Shown: positions 9,885 through 23,711, numbered from the stretch's first letter. The stretch: 64,000 nucleotides of DNA from Paraburkholderia sp. PREW-6R (GCF_039621805.1 NZ_CP155073.1:1240001-1304000); one strand, 5' to 3'. Numbers and translations are program-made. Notes: generated from the sequence alone by a model not told the origin.

Positions 9885-10436
9885 GTGAGTCTGAAACCGC
9901 TTACTGCCGTCATGCTGGCCGCGTGCGTCGCGCTGACCGGCTGCGACCAACAACAGAGCGATCAAGCCGTGCAAAAACTGAAGGAGTTCTTCAATGCCGT
10001 CAAGCCGGACGCGCTCCTGTTGAAAAACATGACGCCCGGCCTGACGACCGAAGCGCAGATCCGCGATCAGATGGGCAAGCCGGAAACCGAGCGCATTTTC
10101 ACCGACGGGTCGAAACGCTTCGAATATCCGCGTGGTCCGCAGGGGCTGAATACGTATATGGTCGACATCGACCGCGACGGGAAATTGCAGGCCATCACGC
10201 AGGTGCTGACGGCAGAGAACTTCGCAAAAATCCGCATGGGTATGACCGAGGACGAAGTGCGCCGTTTGCTCGGCAAGCCAGGTGAAGTCGCGGTCTATCC
10301 GCTCAAACCGGAGACGGTGTGGAGCTGGAAATGGCGCGAGCGGGGCGTCACCGAAGAAGGCATTTTCAACGTCCACTTCGACCAGTTTCACAAGGTGTAC
10401 ACGACATCGCGCTCAGACGTGATACGTGGGCGATAG
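9885..10436 (+). CDS. BamE/SmpA-OmlA-like lipoprotein
   Basis: Starts at a GTG preceded by AGGA. The longer frame further upstream has no ribosome-binding site or protein-like sequence. The first 20 residues form a lipoprotein signal ending in the lipobox LTGC (Cys20), so the mature 160-odd residues should be lipid-anchored. Two small BamE-like repeats follow: KNMTPGLTTEAQIRDQMGKP and KIRMGMTEDEVRRLLGKPGE, each leading into beta strands (FEYPRGP, VWSWKWRERG). BamE proper helps assemble outer-membrane proteins, but this double-domain relative is not the canonical bamE and its role is unknown. It lies 25 bp upstream of the patatin gene and may be co-transcribed with it. Confidence 0.82.
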   Translation: MSLKPLTAVMLAACVALTGCDQQQSDQAVQKLKEFFNAVKPDALLLKNMTPGLTTEAQIRDQMGKPETERIFTDGSKRFEYPRGPQGLNTYMVDIDRDGKLQAITQVLTAENFAKIRMGMTEDEVRRLLGKPGEVAVYPLKPETVWSWKWRERGVTEEGIFNVHFDQFHKVYTTSRSDVIRGR

Positions 10437-10461
10437 ACAAAAATAGAAAGCGGGGTGAGCA

Positions 10462-11415
10462 ATGATACGTCGACGTCGGTACAGCCGTATCGGGCTGGTG
10501 TTGGGAGGGGGCGCCGCACGCGGCTGGGCGCATATCGGCGCAATCCGTGCGCTGCACGATGCGGGTATCAAGCCCGACGTAGTGTGCGGCACGTCGATCG
10601 GTGCGCTCGTCGGCGCGGTCTACGCGAACGGCGATCTCGACTGGCTGGAGGAGTGGGTGTCGCGTCTGACATGGCAAACCGTGGTACGCCTGCTCGATCT
10701 GCGGCTCTCGGGCGGTCTGCTGGGTGGACGCAAAGTGATCCAGCTTTTCGCCGACAAATTCAATGGACGATCAATCGCGCAACTGAACATGCCGTTCGCG
10801 GCCGTGGCCACCGAACTCGATTCGGGCCGCGAAAGCTGGCTGCAGGACGGCAGCGTGGTGGACGCGGTGCGTGCGTCGATTGCGATTCCCGGCATATTCA
10901 CGCCGGTGTGGCACAACGGCGTATGGCTCGTGGACGGCGGCCTGAGCAATCCGGTGCCGGTGTCGGTCGCGCGTGGCATGCGGGCGGACTGCGTGATTGC
11001 CGTCGATCTGAATAACGACATCCTCAATGGCCGCGATTTCGGCGGCGCCGTGGTCGATACGCCGGCGCTCGACCCATCCGCGCCGCCGCCCGTCGCGCTG
11101 CGGCGCAACGGCAAACCCTGGCCACGCTGGCTCGCGCCCGCGGAAGCACGCGCCACCGACGACGTACGCGTGCCGCCTCCGCCAACTGGGCGCGTGCCGT
11201 CCATGCTCAGTTCGATCGCGCAGAGCATCGACATCATGCAGGTACGGATCACGCGGAGCCGGCTCGCCGGCGAGCCGGCGGACATTCTGATTCAGCCGCG
11301 TCTGGGTGGAATGGGAATCTTCGATTTTCATCGCGCCGCGCCGGCTATCGAAGAGGGACGCGCGGCGGTCGAGCACATGCTGCCCGCCATTCGGGCGCGT
11401 CTGGGGATCGACTAG
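10462..11415 (+). CDS. Patatin-like phospholipase family protein (RssA type)
   Basis: A 317-residue patatin-domain protein and probable acyl hydrolase. The oxyanion loop GLVLGGGAARGWAHIG (residues 11-26), the nucleophile motif GTSIG (Ser45) and the DGG motif of the catalytic dyad (Asp158 in LVDGGLSNPVPVSVARG) are all intact. The domain order matches the short RssA/YchK-type proteins rather than ExoU-like toxins: no signal peptide and no transmembrane segment. A Pro/Ala-rich insert lies around residues 205-240. Substrate and role are not predictable. It follows the BamE-like lipoprotein gene closely. Confidence 0.9.
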   Translation: MIRRRRYSRIGLVLGGGAARGWAHIGAIRALHDAGIKPDVVCGTSIGALVGAVYANGDLDWLEEWVSRLTWQTVVRLLDLRLSGGLLGGRKVIQLFADKFNGRSIAQLNMPFAAVATELDSGRESWLQDGSVVDAVRASIAIPGIFTPVWHNGVWLVDGGLSNPVPVSVARGMRADCVIAVDLNNDILNGRDFGGAVVDTPALDPSAPPPVALRRNGKPWPRWLAPAEARATDDVRVPPPPTGRVPSMLSSIAQSIDIMQVRITRSRLAGEPADILIQPRLGGMGIFDFHRAAPAIEEGRAAVEHMLPAIRARLGID

Positions 11416-11907
11416 GCGGACAGTCGTGCACGTATGCCCGTCACCTGCGTGTCACCCGCCCGGCACCTGTGTGCCGATGCCGTGCCGGAATGCGTGCGGG
11501 ACTGCGTGCCGGACTGCGGGCTGAATTGCGAGCCGAATTGCGTGCCGCTTGCTTGCCTTTGCATTAGATCCACGCGCTGATCACAACGCTCAACGGCTCG
11601 GACCGCGCGCCCGCATCTATCGAAAAAGCGACTCGAAACTTGCTAAATCGCGGCAGCGCTTGCCGCCCGTCGCCGCGCATACCGGTTCCCATGCCGCGTC
11701 AAACCGGCGCCGATAGCGGCTCGCCGCCAGATTCCGCCACTTGCTGCGGCGCAACAAATGCGCTGCGATCCTTTGAGCATTTAATTTCGTCCTGCGAGAC
11801 TGCGCGCCATGCTGGATGAACCGGTTGCAGCAATCGCGACGCCCTCGCGACCGCTGCAAGGCCGCCATGATCCAAGACATCCTCAATCAACATGGATGGA
11901 GACACGC
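11416..11907. other. Intergenic region upstream of the arginine locus
   Basis: About 490 bp that should carry the promoter of the aotQMP-argR genes. It also holds the 12-bp repeat listed separately. The upstream in-frame extension of aotQ lacks a ribosome-binding site. No other gene is seen. Confidence 0.5.
11483..11552. repeat. Degenerate 12-bp tandem repeat, five to six units
   Basis: Consecutive 12-mers of the form TGCCGGAATGCG, TGCGGGACTGCG, TGCCGGACTGCG, GGCTGAATTGCG and AGCCGAATTGCG are followed by a partial sixth. They lie in non-coding DNA 70 bp after the patatin stop codon. Confidence 0.8.
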
Positions 11908-12597
11908 GTGTTCCTTTATGGCTTTGGTCCGGTGTTGCTGGCCGGCACGATCCAGACGATCGAGCTGTCCGTCCTGTCGCTGGCGGCGGCCGTGCTGCTC
12001 GGCCTCGCGGGCGCGGCGGCGAAACTGTCGTTCAACCGCCCATTGCGCGCGCTGGCAACGGGTTATACGACGCTGATCCGCTCGGTGCCGGACCTCGTGC
12101 TGATGTTGCTGCTGTTCTATAGCATCCAGATCGCCGTCAATAATTTCACTGACGCGCTGAGCCTGCCGCAATTCGATATCGACCCGTTCGTGGCGGGCGT
12201 GCTGACGCTCGGCTTCATTTACGGCGCGTATTTCACCGAGACGTTTCGCGGCGCGTTCCTCGCGGTGCCGCGCGGCCAGCTGGAAGCGGGCAGCGCGTAC
12301 GGCATGAGCGGTGCGCGGGTCTTCACGCGCATCCTGTTTCCGCAAATGATGCGTTTTGCGCTGCCGGGTATCGGCAACAACTGGCAGGTGCTCGTGAAGG
12401 CCACGGCGCTGGTGTCGATCATCGGTCTCGCGGACGTCGTGAAAGCCGCGCAGGACGCAGGCAAAAGCACCTTCAACATGTTCTTCTTCATCATGATCGC
12501 CGCGCTCATCTATCTGGCGATCACCACGGCGTCGAATCTCGTGCTGATCTGGCTGGAAAAGCGCTATTCGATCGGCGTGCGCCACGCGGAGCTTTGA
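11908..12597 (+). CDS. aotQ: Arginine/ornithine ABC transporter permease, HisQ/AotQ type
   Basis: Inner-membrane permease of a polar amino acid ABC importer, 229 residues from the chosen GTG (HisQ is 228). The GTG at 11908 is preferred over an in-frame ATG at 11896 because GGAGA lies seven bases ahead of it. The protein has about five hydrophobic segments. The cytoplasmic EAA loop reads EAGSAYGMSGARVFTRI, the docking site for the ATPase. The arginine assignment comes from context: it heads a cluster with aotM, aotP, an ArgR-type regulator and all the succinyltransferase-pathway genes, as in Pseudomonas aeruginosa aot/aru. The family alone would allow histidine, lysine or ornithine as substrate. 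Confidence 0.92.
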   Translation: MFLYGFGPVLLAGTIQTIELSVLSLAAAVLLGLAGAAAKLSFNRPLRALATGYTTLIRSVPDLVLMLLLFYSIQIAVNNFTDALSLPQFDIDPFVAGVLTLGFIYGAYFTETFRGAFLAVPRGQLEAGSAYGMSGARVFTRILFPQMMRFALPGIGNNWQVLVKATALVSIIGLADVVKAAQDAGKSTFNMFFFIMIAALIYLAITTASNLVLIWLEKRYSIGVRHAEL

Positions 12598-12603
12598 CCG
12601 GTC

Positions 12604-13317
12604 ATGATCGACATTCTCAGCCAGTTCTGGCGCGCGTTCCTGTACTGGGACGGTCAGCGCATCTCGGGTCTTGCAGTGACGCTATGGCTGCTGGTGGCGT
12701 CGATCGCAATCGGCTTCGTGCTGGCGATTCCGCTTGCGGTGGCGCGCGTGTCGAAGAAGCGCTGGCTGTCCACGCCGGTGCGTCTTTACACCTACGTGTT
12801 TCGCGGCACGCCGCTTTACGTGCAATTGCTGCTGATCTACACCGGCATGTACAGCCTGGAATTCGTGCGCTCGCATCAACTGCTGGACGCATTCTTTCGC
12901 AGCGGTTTTCACTGCGCGATCCTTGCGTTTGCACTGAACACCTGCGCTTACACCACGGAAATTTTCGCGGGCGCGATCCGTTCCACGTCGCATGGTGAAG
13001 TGGAAGCGGCACGCGCGTATGGGATGAGCGGTTTCACGATGTACCGCCGCGTTGTGATACCGTCCGCGCTGCGCCGGGCGCTGCCGTTGTACAGTAACGA
13101 AGTGATCCTCATGTTGCATGCCACCACGGTCGCGTTCACGGCCACTGTGCCGGACATCCTGAAAGTGGCGCGTGATGCAAACTCGGCCACCTACCAGTCG
13201 TTCAATGCATTTGGACTCGCCGCGCTGATTTACCTCGTGGTGTCGTTTGCGCTAGTGGCGCTGTTCCGTCGCGCCGAGCGGCGCTGGCTCGGCTACCTGG
13301 CGGTGCGTGCGCATTGA
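12604..13317 (+). CDS. aotM: Arginine/ornithine ABC transporter permease, HisM/AotM type
   Basis: Second permease subunit of the importer, 237 residues, with the N-terminal pattern and spacing of HisM. Its EAA loop is [19 protein letters not shown]. It begins six bases after aotQ, so the two are translationally close and presumably form the heterodimeric channel. Family motifs such as [18 protein letters not shown] are well preserved. No strong Shine-Dalgarno sequence precedes the ATG, which suggests coupling to aotQ translation. Confidence 0.93.
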   Translation: MIDILSQFWRAFLYWDGQRISGLAVTLWLLVASIAIGFVLAIPLAVARVSKKRWLSTPVRLYTYVFRGTPLYVQLLLIYTGMYSLEFVRSHQLLDAFFRSGFHCAILAFALNTCAYTTEIFAGAIRSTSHGEVEAARAYGMSGFTMYRRVVIPSALRRALPLYSNEVILMLHATTVAFTATVPDILKVARDANSATYQSFNAFGLAALIYLVVSFALVALFRRAERRWLGYLAVRAH

Positions 13318-13402
13318 ATGCGGTTGCTGCCGCAGCACATCCCGCTGCGAAGCCCAGCCGCTGAACACGAAGATCGATCCGTATCTACAAAGGGAGAGCA
13401 TC

Positions 13403-14194
13403 TTGCTCCACACGACTCAAACCGAAGCTTGCAAGCTCGCCGTTCAGGACATCCACAAGCGCTACGGCGACAACGAAGTGCTCAAGGGCGTGTCGCTGAA
13501 CGCGAACAAAGGCGACGTGATCAGCATTATCGGCGCGAGCGGGTCGGGCAAAAGCACGTTCCTGCGCTGCATCAATTTTCTGGAGCGGCCGAACGCAGGG
13601 CAGATCGTCGTCGACGGCGAAGCGGTGAAGACGAAAGCCGACCGCGCGGGCAATCTCGAAGTGGCGGATCACAAGCAGCTGCAGCGCATTCGCACGAAGC
13701 TCGCCATGGTGTTCCAGCACTTCAACTTGTGGGCGCACATGAACGTGATCGAGAATATCGTCGAAGCACCGATTCATGTACTCGGCTTGCCGCGTCGTGA
13801 AGCGGAAGACCGCGCGCGCGAATATCTGGAGAAGGTCGGGCTCGCGCCGCGCCTCGAGAAGCAGTATCCATCGCATCTGTCGGGCGGCCAGCAGCAGCGG
13901 GTGGCGATTGCCCGCGCGCTCGCAATGAATCCCGACGTGATGCTGTTCGACGAACCCACGTCCGCGCTCGACCCGGAACTCGTGGGCGAAGTGCTGAAGG
14001 TGATGCAGAAGCTCGCCGAAGAAGGCCGCACGATGATCGTCGTCACGCATGAAATGGGTTTTGCGCGCAACGTGTCGAACCACGTGATGTTCCTGCACCA
14101 GGGGCGCACGGAAGAAGAGGGCCTGCCTGCGGAAGTGCTCAGCTCGCCGCGCAGCGAGCGTCTGAAGCAGTTCCTGTCCGGCAGCCTGAAGTGA
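13403..14194 (+). CDS. aotP: Arginine/ornithine ABC transporter ATPase, HisP/AotP type
   Basis: ATPase subunit that powers the aotQM permease. The Walker A motif GASGSGKST is at residues 44-52, the Q-loop at VFQHFNLW, the signature LSGGQQQR at 159-166, Walker B LFDEP followed by the D-loop SALD, and the switch histidine in VVTHEMGF. The short insert around residues 78-92 is typical of the HisP group. I place the start at a TTG because AGGGAG lies six bases upstream and the 263-residue product matches HisP (257). Longer in-frame starts would overlap aotM and add unrelated residues. The rare TTG start may lower its synthesis relative to the permeases. Confidence 0.92.
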   Translation: MLHTTQTEACKLAVQDIHKRYGDNEVLKGVSLNANKGDVISIIGASGSGKSTFLRCINFLERPNAGQIVVDGEAVKTKADRAGNLEVADHKQLQRIRTKLAMVFQHFNLWAHMNVIENIVEAPIHVLGLPRREAEDRAREYLEKVGLAPRLEKQYPSHLSGGQQQRVAIARALAMNPDVMLFDEPTSALDPELVGEVLKVMQKLAEEGRTMIVVTHEMGFARNVSNHVMFLHQGRTEEEGLPAEVLSSPRSERLKQFLSGSLK

Positions 14195-14273
14195 CGCGGC
14201 GCGCAGTCGCGTTTTCCGCCGCCTCGTTCGCTGCCGGATTCGCCGCCGGACCCATCGTCTGATTCAGCCCGCA

Positions 14274-15323
14274 ATGCCTCGCACGTCCAGCCCGGCTCGC
14301 ATCACGCAGGTCGCTATCGTTGCCTTGCCGCCCGTGTCGATGTCGGGCGTGGGACCGATCGTCGACGCGCTGAATCTCGCCAATGAAATCGACGGCCGTG
14401 CACTGTACCGCGTGCAGGTCTGCTCATGGGACGGCCGTCCGGTGGCGCTCTCGGGCGGCGCGCAGTGGGCCGCCGATGCCGCGTTCGGCGACGCCATCTC
14501 GTGCGACTGGCTGATCGTCGTCAGCGAGCGGTTTCAGCAGTTTGCCGATTACCGGCTCTTCCTCGCCAGCCTTTCGCGCGTCGGGCAACGTACGCCGCTC
14601 GTCACCGGTATTCACCACGGCGTGTGGTGGCTCGCGATGGCGGGGCAGTTGTCCGGCTATCGCGTGAGCGTGAACTGGGAAACCTATCAGCAGTTCTCCG
14701 AGCAGTTCGAGCGCTCTATCGTCACGCAGCAGATTTTCGAAATCGACCGCGATCGCGCCACGTGCGCCGGCGGTCAGGCCACCGTCGATTTCATGCTGGC
14801 GATGATCGGCCGCGAGCATGGCCCCGAACTCGCCGACCGGATCGCCGACACGCTCGGCGTGGGCGTGTTGCGCGCGGGCGAGGAACGTCAGCGCATTCCA
14901 TTCGTGACCGCGCCCGGCGAGCGCCATCCGCGTCTGAACGACGCGCTGCTCCTGATGGAAGCGAATATTGAAGACCCGCTCACCACGGACGAAATCGCCG
15001 GCCTCGTGGGCGTGTCGCGGCGTCAGCTGGAGCGCCTGTTTCGCCAGTATCTCGGCTCCATGCCGTCCAAATATTATCTCGGCCTGCGGCTTTCGAAGGC
15101 GCGCACGCAACTGCAGCGCACCAGCAAGTCGGTGGTGCAGATCAGTCTTGCTTGCGGGTTCTCGTCGGCGGCGCATTTTTCGAATGCGTACCGCGAACGC
15201 TTTGGTGTCACACCGCGAGAGGATCGTCGTAACTGGATCGACAAACAGACCGGCGCGACGGGCGCGGCAGCAAGCGAACCGCGGCCCGCGGCGTTGATCG
15301 AACGGCCGGATCAGGCGGATTGA
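14274..15323 (+). CDS. argR: AraC-family regulator with DJ-1/GATase1-like domain (ArgR type)
   Basis: Likely the arginine-responsive activator of this locus. The N-terminal two thirds (about 10-200) form a DJ-1/PfpI-like sensor domain in which the usual nucleophile position reads TGIHHGVWWLA, with His in place of Cys, so it is presumably a ligand-binding rather than an enzymatic domain. The C-terminal 110 residues are an AraC/XylS double helix-turn-helix: DEIAGLVGVSRRQLERLFRQ and VVQISLACGFSSAAHFSNAY. Length (349) and position after aotP match P. aeruginosa ArgR of the aotJQMOP-argR operon, which activates aru and aot genes. No Shine-Dalgarno sequence precedes the ATG. A CA-rich low-complexity stretch follows the gene at about 15322-15352. 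Confidence 0.88.
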   Translation: MPRTSSPARITQVAIVALPPVSMSGVGPIVDALNLANEIDGRALYRVQVCSWDGRPVALSGGAQWAADAAFGDAISCDWLIVVSERFQQFADYRLFLASLSRVGQRTPLVTGIHHGVWWLAMAGQLSGYRVSVNWETYQQFSEQFERSIVTQQIFEIDRDRATCAGGQATVDFMLAMIGREHGPELADRIADTLGVGVLRAGEERQRIPFVTAPGERHPRLNDALLLMEANIEDPLTTDEIAGLVGVSRRQLERLFRQYLGSMPSKYYLGLRLSKARTQLQRTSKSVVQISLACGFSSAAHFSNAYRERFGVTPREDRRNWIDKQTGATGAAASEPRPAALIERPDQAD

Positions 15324-15387
15324 CACGACACACACCACACACACGACACACGCCGGATCGGCGCGCCGCGTAGAAGCGCATAGAAAG

Positions 15388-15413
15388 CGTCGCGTATGCG
15401 CAAGACGTATCGC
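15388..15413 (+). promoter_or_regulatory. Candidate ArgR half-sites upstream of astC
   Basis: CGTCGC, eight bases, then AA (15388-15403) matches the pseudomonad ArgR consensus as I recall it (TGTCGC-N8-AA) with one mismatch. A second TATCGC at 15408-15413 starts four bases later but lacks the downstream AA. The two blocks share TCGC followed by ATGCG. They lie about 55-80 bp before the astC start, as expected for an activator site. This is a visual match only. Confidence 0.35.
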
Positions 15414-15466
15414 ATGCGGTTTCCTACACTACCTGTATTACCTCTCACCCGTAACGAGGATTTGCC

Positions 15467-16702
<1,236 letters not shown>

Positions 16703-16744
16703 TCCGATGCGTTCGATCATGCGTGACACTCAACAGGAACGATG

Positions 16745-17799
16745 ATGCTCTTTGTTCGCCCCGGCCGTCTTGCCGACCTCGACGCACTCGAACAGATGGC
16801 GCGCACCGCGCAGCCCGTGCTGCATTCGCTGCCGCATGACCGGCGCGCGCTCGAAGCCCGCATTGCGCTGTCAGAAGACTCGTTTCGCGCGGATGTCGAT
16901 TTCCCCGGAGAGGAGTTCTACCTGTTCGTGCTCGAAGAGTCGGAAAGCGGCAAGCTGATGGGCACGGCCAGCATCGTCGCCGCGGCCGGTTACTCGGACC
17001 CGTTCTACGCGTTTCGCAACGACGCGCTGATTCATGCATCGCGCGAATTGCACGTGAACCGCAAGATTCACGCGCTGACCATGTCGCATGAACTCACGGG
17101 CAAGAGCCGGCTCGCGGGCTATTACATCGATCCTTCGTTGCGGGGCCATGCTGCCGCGCATCTGATGTCGCGCGCCCGCATGATGTATATCGCTGCGAAT
17201 CGCAAGCGCTTCACGCCTGAAGTGTTTTCGCTGCTGCTCGGCGTGACCGACGATTCAGGCGTGTCGCCGTTCTGGGAAGCCGTCGGCCGCAAGTTTTTCG
17301 GGCGCGATTTCAAGGACATTGAAATCGAGTCGGGCGGTCGCAGCCGTACGTTTATCGCCGAAGTGATGCCCACCTATCCCGTCTATGTGCCGCTCCTGCC
17401 GGAAGCGGCGCAACGCGTGCTCGGCGAGCCGGATTCGAAAGCGTTGCTCGCGTATGACATCCATCTCGAGGAAGGCTTCGAGACGGATCGCTACATCGAC
17501 ATTTTCGATGCAGGCCCGGTGCTGACCGCGCAGGTGGATCGCAGCGCGTGCGTCGCGCGCAATGAGACGCGCGTCGTGCAACAAGGCAATGCGAATGCGG
17601 CGGGCGCGATGTATCTGATCGCACATAACGGTGCGGATGGCGAATTCCGCTGCGTGCTGGGTGAGCTGTCGGCGGACAGAAAAGCCGGCGCCTCGTTGCC
17701 GCAGGCGGCACTCTCCGTGCTCGCCGTCAACGAAGGCGATACGGTGCGCTGCGTGCCGCTGCACGCACTGCACCAGCACGAACAATCGGGGGACGCGCA

Positions 17800-17803
<4 letters not shown>
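16745..17803 (+). CDS. aruF: Arginine N-succinyltransferase, subunit alpha-like (AruF)
   Basis: With the next gene, forms arginine/ornithine N2-succinyltransferase, which transfers succinyl from succinyl-CoA to arginine, the first AST step. The 352-residue protein belongs to the AstA family and has a GNAT-like fold: FVRPGRLADLDAL at the start, then HELTGKSRLAGYYIDPSLRG and FWEAVGRKFFGRDF. Two ATGs lie in tandem; the second (16745) is chosen because AGGA is six bases before it. Enteric bacteria have one astA gene. Two paralogous subunits, as here, are known from Pseudomonas (AruF/AruG). Confidence 0.92.
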
Positions 17804-20303
<2,500 letters not shown>

Positions 20304-20312
20304 GGATCGACG

Positions 20313-21653
20313 ATGCAAGCCACAGAAGCCAATTTCGACGGTCTGGTCGGCCCGACTCATAACTATGCGGGCTTGTCGTTCGGCAATGTCGCGTCGCAGA
20401 ACAACGAAAAGTCCGTGGCGAACCCGAAAGCCGCTGCCAGGCAGGGGCTGCGCAAGATGAAGCGATTAGCGGACCTCGGCTTTCATCAGGGCGTGCTGCC
20501 GCCACAGGAGCGTCCGTCCATGCGTCTGTTGCGCGAGCTCGGTTTTTCCGGCGACGACGCCACGGTGATCGCGCGCGTTGCACGCGACGCGCCCGAGTTG
20601 CTGGCCGCTGCCAGTTCGGCGTCGGCGATGTGGACGGCGAATGCGGCGACCGTGAGCCCGTCGGCGGATACGCACGACGGCCGCGTGCATTTCACGCCGG
20701 CGAATCTTTGCAGCAAGCTGCATCGCGCGATCGAGCATGAGTCCACGCGCCGTACATTGCGTGCGATTTTCAGCGACGCCGGGCGTTTCGTCGTGCATGA
20801 CGCGCTGCCCGGCACGCCCGCGCTTGGCGACGAAGGTGCGGCGAACCATACGCGCTTCTGTGCGGATTACGGCGTGCGCGGCGTCGAATTCTTCGTATAT
20901 GGGCGCAGCGAGTATCGCCGCGGACCGGAGCCGAAACGTTTTCCCGCGCGGCAGACGTTCGAGGCGAGCCGCGCGGTCGCGCATCGTCATGGACTTGAAG
21001 AAACGGCCACTGTGTACGCGCAGCAAAATCCGGATGTGATCGACGCGGGCGTGTTTCATAACGACGTGATCGCGGTCGGCAATCGCACGACGCTGTTCTG
21101 TCATCAGTTGGCGTTCGTCGAGCAGAACGCGGTGTACGACGAATTGCGTACGAGGCTCGCGGGTTTGAAGGCCGAGTTCAATGTGATCGAAGTGCCCGAC
21201 GCGCAGGTGGGGGTCGCCGACGCTGTCACGTCGTATCTGTTCAACAGCCAGTTGCTGACGCGCCCGGATGGCCGGCAGGTGCTGGTGGTGCCGCAGGAGT
21301 GCCGTGAAAACGCGCGCGTCGCCGCCTACCTGGACGAACTCGCGTCGCACGCAGGCCCGATCGACGACGTACTCGTGTTCGATCTGCGCGAAAGCATGAA
21401 GAATGGCGGCGGCCCGGCGTGCCTGCGCTTGCGTGTGGTGCTCGACGAGGCGGAACGCGCAGCGGTGTCGCCCGGCGTATGGATCGACGATACGCTCTTT
21501 GGCCGCCTCGACGGGTGGATCGAAAAGCACTATCGCGACCGTCTTGCGCCCGCCGATCTGACCGACCCGCAGTTATTGCATGAATCGCGCACCGCGCTCG
21601 ATGAACTGACGCAGATTCTCGGCCTCGGTTCGCTGTATGACTTTCAGCGCTGA
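20313..21653 (+). CDS. astB: N-succinylarginine dihydrolase
   Basis: Hydrolyses N2-succinylarginine to N2-succinylornithine, CO2 and two NH3, the second AST step. The 446-residue protein opens with the family signature [19 protein letters not shown]. It contains AANHTRF and [10 protein letters not shown] and ends with [12 protein letters not shown], where Cys370 is the expected catalytic nucleophile. Length and fold match the amidinotransferase-like AstB family. AAGGA lies six bases before the ATG. It sits nine bases after astD. Confidence 0.96.
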   Translation: MQATEANFDGLVGPTHNYAGLSFGNVASQNNEKSVANPKAAARQGLRKMKRLADLGFHQGVLPPQERPSMRLLRELGFSGDDATVIARVARDAPELLAAASSASAMWTANAATVSPSADTHDGRVHFTPANLCSKLHRAIEHESTRRTLRAIFSDAGRFVVHDALPGTPALGDEGAANHTRFCADYGVRGVEFFVYGRSEYRRGPEPKRFPARQTFEASRAVAHRHGLEETATVYAQQNPDVIDAGVFHNDVIAVGNRTTLFCHQLAFVEQNAVYDELRTRLAGLKAEFNVIEVPDAQVGVADAVTSYLFNSQLLTRPDGRQVLVVPQECRENARVAAYLDELASHAGPIDDVLVFDLRESMKNGGGPACLRLRVVLDEAERAAVSPGVWIDDTLFGRLDGWIEKHYRDRLAPADLTDPQLLHESRTALDELTQILGLGSLYDFQR

Positions 21654-21659
21654 GCCATC

Positions 21660-22703
21660 ATGTCCGAGCCAAACATCATGTTGAGCGACTTTCTCGGCTA
21701 CACGCTGGCCGGTACGCGGCCGGCCGCGAACGAACGGGACGGCACGTGCGCGAACGCTCAGGTGCGCTGGTCATGGCAGGACGACGGCGTCCTTCTGCTC
21801 GAACCCGTGTCACGTGAAACGGGCGGCCCGACGCGCAGCGTGCTCGCCTCGGCCGGCATTCATGGCGACGAAACCGCGCCGATCGAACTGCTGTCGTATC
21901 TCGTGCGTGATCTCGCCGCAGGCGAAGCCGCGCTCGGTTGCCGTCTGCTCGTGATTCTCGGCAACATCGACGCCATGCGGGACGGAAATCGTTACCGCGA
22001 CGACGATCTGAACCGTCTATTCAGCGGGCGTTACCGGGAAGTACCGCATAGCCACGAAGCGCCGCGCGCGGCCGCTCTGGAAGAGGCGGCGCAGCGCTTC
22101 TTTGCGGCGGCCTCGGGCGGGGCCGGCGCGCGCTGGCACATCGACATGCACACGGCGATCCGCGCGTCGGCCTTCGAGCAATTCGCGTTGCTGCCGCATA
22201 CGGGCGAAGCGTTTTCGCGCGCGATGTTCGAGTGGCTCGGCGACGCGCGCATCAGCGCCGTGCTGCTGCACACCACGAAGGGCAATACATATTCGCACTT
22301 CACCGCGCAAGCGTGCGGCGCGCAAGCGTGCACACTCGAACTGGGCAAGGTACGGCCATTCGGTGAAAACGATCTCGCGCGGTTCGCCGGCGCGGACGAG
22401 GCGCTGCGCCGTCTCGTCGCCGGCACGATCGGCCCTGCGCACGGGCCCATGCCGCGTGTGTTCACCGTCATCGGACAGATCACGAAACAGAGCGATGCCT
22501 TCGAGCTGTTCGTCACAAAAGAAGTGCCGAACTTCACGCCTTTCGCGCAAGGCACCTTGCTCGCGCGCGACGGGCAATACCGCTACTTCGTGCAGCACGA
22601 CGAGGAACGTATTGTGTTTCCCAACCCGACGGTCAAGCCCGGTCTGCGCGCGGGTTTGATGGTCGTCGAGACCACTGACGAGACGCTTGCGCGGCTGGCT
22701 TGA
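21660..22703 (+). CDS. astE: Succinylglutamate desuccinylase
   Basis: Zinc-dependent hydrolysis of N-succinylglutamate to glutamate and succinate, the last AST step. A 347-residue M14/AstE-AspA family protein. The zinc ligands His68 and Glu71 lie in [13 protein letters not shown] and His164 in [10 protein letters not shown]. The substrate-binding [20 protein letters not shown] stretch is conserved. It starts six bases after astB, so translation is probably coupled. No terminator is evident after it, and aotJ follows in 157 bp. Confidence 0.94.
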   Translation: MSEPNIMLSDFLGYTLAGTRPAANERDGTCANAQVRWSWQDDGVLLLEPVSRETGGPTRSVLASAGIHGDETAPIELLSYLVRDLAAGEAALGCRLLVILGNIDAMRDGNRYRDDDLNRLFSGRYREVPHSHEAPRAAALEEAAQRFFAAASGGAGARWHIDMHTAIRASAFEQFALLPHTGEAFSRAMFEWLGDARISAVLLHTTKGNTYSHFTAQACGAQACTLELGKVRPFGENDLARFAGADEALRRLVAGTIGPAHGPMPRVFTVIGQITKQSDAFELFVTKEVPNFTPFAQGTLLARDGQYRYFVQHDEERIVFPNPTVKPGLRAGLMVVETTDETLARLA

Positions 22704-22860
22704 AAAAGCGGGCGCGCAGACCTCAGCCTGTACAATCCCGCGCTCGCGGCGGTTGCTGCATCTTGCCAGCCGCATGAGTCTGTATCGCATTTCAGGCATG
22801 GCAAACATGCCGGCGCGGATTCGACTCCGTTTCATTCCATATCGTAGAGGAAGACCCGTA

Positions 22861-23667
22861 ATGAAAATGAATTGGTCAAACATGGTTGCGCTCGCGCTGT
22901 TCACCACCGCAACGGCAACGGCGACGCTCGCGGCCGCCCCGGCATCGGCTGCGGACATCAAGGAAGTGCGCTTTGGAGTCGAAGCGTCATATGCGCCGTT
23001 CGAATCGAAGTCGCCGTCGGGCGAGCTGCAAGGTTTCGACATCGACGTGGGCAATGCCGTGTGCGCAAAGCTGAAGGCGAAATGCGTATGGGTCGAGAAC
23101 TCGTTCGACGGCCTGATTCCCGCGCTCGAGGCGCGCAAGTTCAACGCGATCAATTCGGACATGACGATCACCGATCAACGTCGCCAGGCGATCGACTTCA
23201 CCGATCCGATCTACACGATTCCGAACCAGATGATCGCGAAGAAGGGCAGTGGCCTGCTGCCCACGGCGGCGTCGCTCAAGGGCAAGCACGTCGGCGTGCT
23301 GCAAGGCACGATTCAGGAAACGTACGCGAAGGCGCGCTGGGCGCCCAATGGTGTCGACGTCGTGCCCTATCAGACGCAGGATCAGATTTACGCCGACCTC
23401 GCGTCCGGTCGTCTGGATGCGGCGTTCCAGGACGCGGAAGCGGCATCGAAGGGATTTCTGAAAAAGCCGCAAGGCGCGGGCTTCGAATTCGCGGGTCCGG
23501 CCGTCACGGATGAAAAGCTGCTCGGCGCGGGCGTAGGCTTTGGGGTTCGTAAAGGCGACACGGCTTTGAAGGACGCGCTGAACCAGGCACTGAAGGAGCT
23601 GAAAGCGGACGGCACGATCGACCGCTTTGCGGCCCGGTATTTCGATGTGAAGGTGGTGTTGAAGTAA
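22861..23667 (+). CDS. aotJ: Periplasmic arginine/ornithine-binding protein
   Basis: Solute-binding protein expected to feed the AotQMP importer. The 268-residue precursor has an Ala/Thr-rich signal peptide cleaved after APASA (about residue 30). The type-II periplasmic binding fold shows VRFGVEASYAPFES, GFDIDVGNAVCAKL, SDMTITDQRRQAIDFTDPIY and LDAAFQDAEAASKGF. ATG 22861 has a GAGGAAG ribosome site; an upstream in-frame extension lacks one. The usual arrangement places this gene before the permeases; here it sits 10 kb away at the other end of the catabolic genes, possibly with its own promoter in the 157-bp gap. Confidence 0.92.
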   Translation: MKMNWSNMVALALFTTATATATLAAAPASAADIKEVRFGVEASYAPFESKSPSGELQGFDIDVGNAVCAKLKAKCVWVENSFDGLIPALEARKFNAINSDMTITDQRRQAIDFTDPIYTIPNQMIAKKGSGLLPTAASLKGKHVGVLQGTIQETYAKARWAPNGVDVVPYQTQDQIYADLASGRLDAAFQDAEAASKGFLKKPQGAGFEFAGPAVTDEKLLGAGVGFGVRKGDTALKDALNQALKELKADGTIDRFAARYFDVKVVLK

Positions 23668-23678
23668 GCGGCAACCTT

Positions 23679-23711
23679 GCCGGTCCGGCATGCGCGGCAT
23701 GCCGGACCGGC
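23679..23711. terminator. Perfect 15-bp hairpin between convergent genes
   Basis: GCCGGTCCGGCATGC and its exact complement flank a GCG loop, starting 12 bp after the aotJ stop. No T tract follows on either strand. Its position between aotJ and the convergent HDOD gene suggests a bidirectional transcription or mRNA-decay barrier. Confidence 0.65.

Noticed and set aside
15322..15352. CA-rich stretch after argR
   Set aside because: Simple low-complexity sequence with no stable unit; not evidence of an element.
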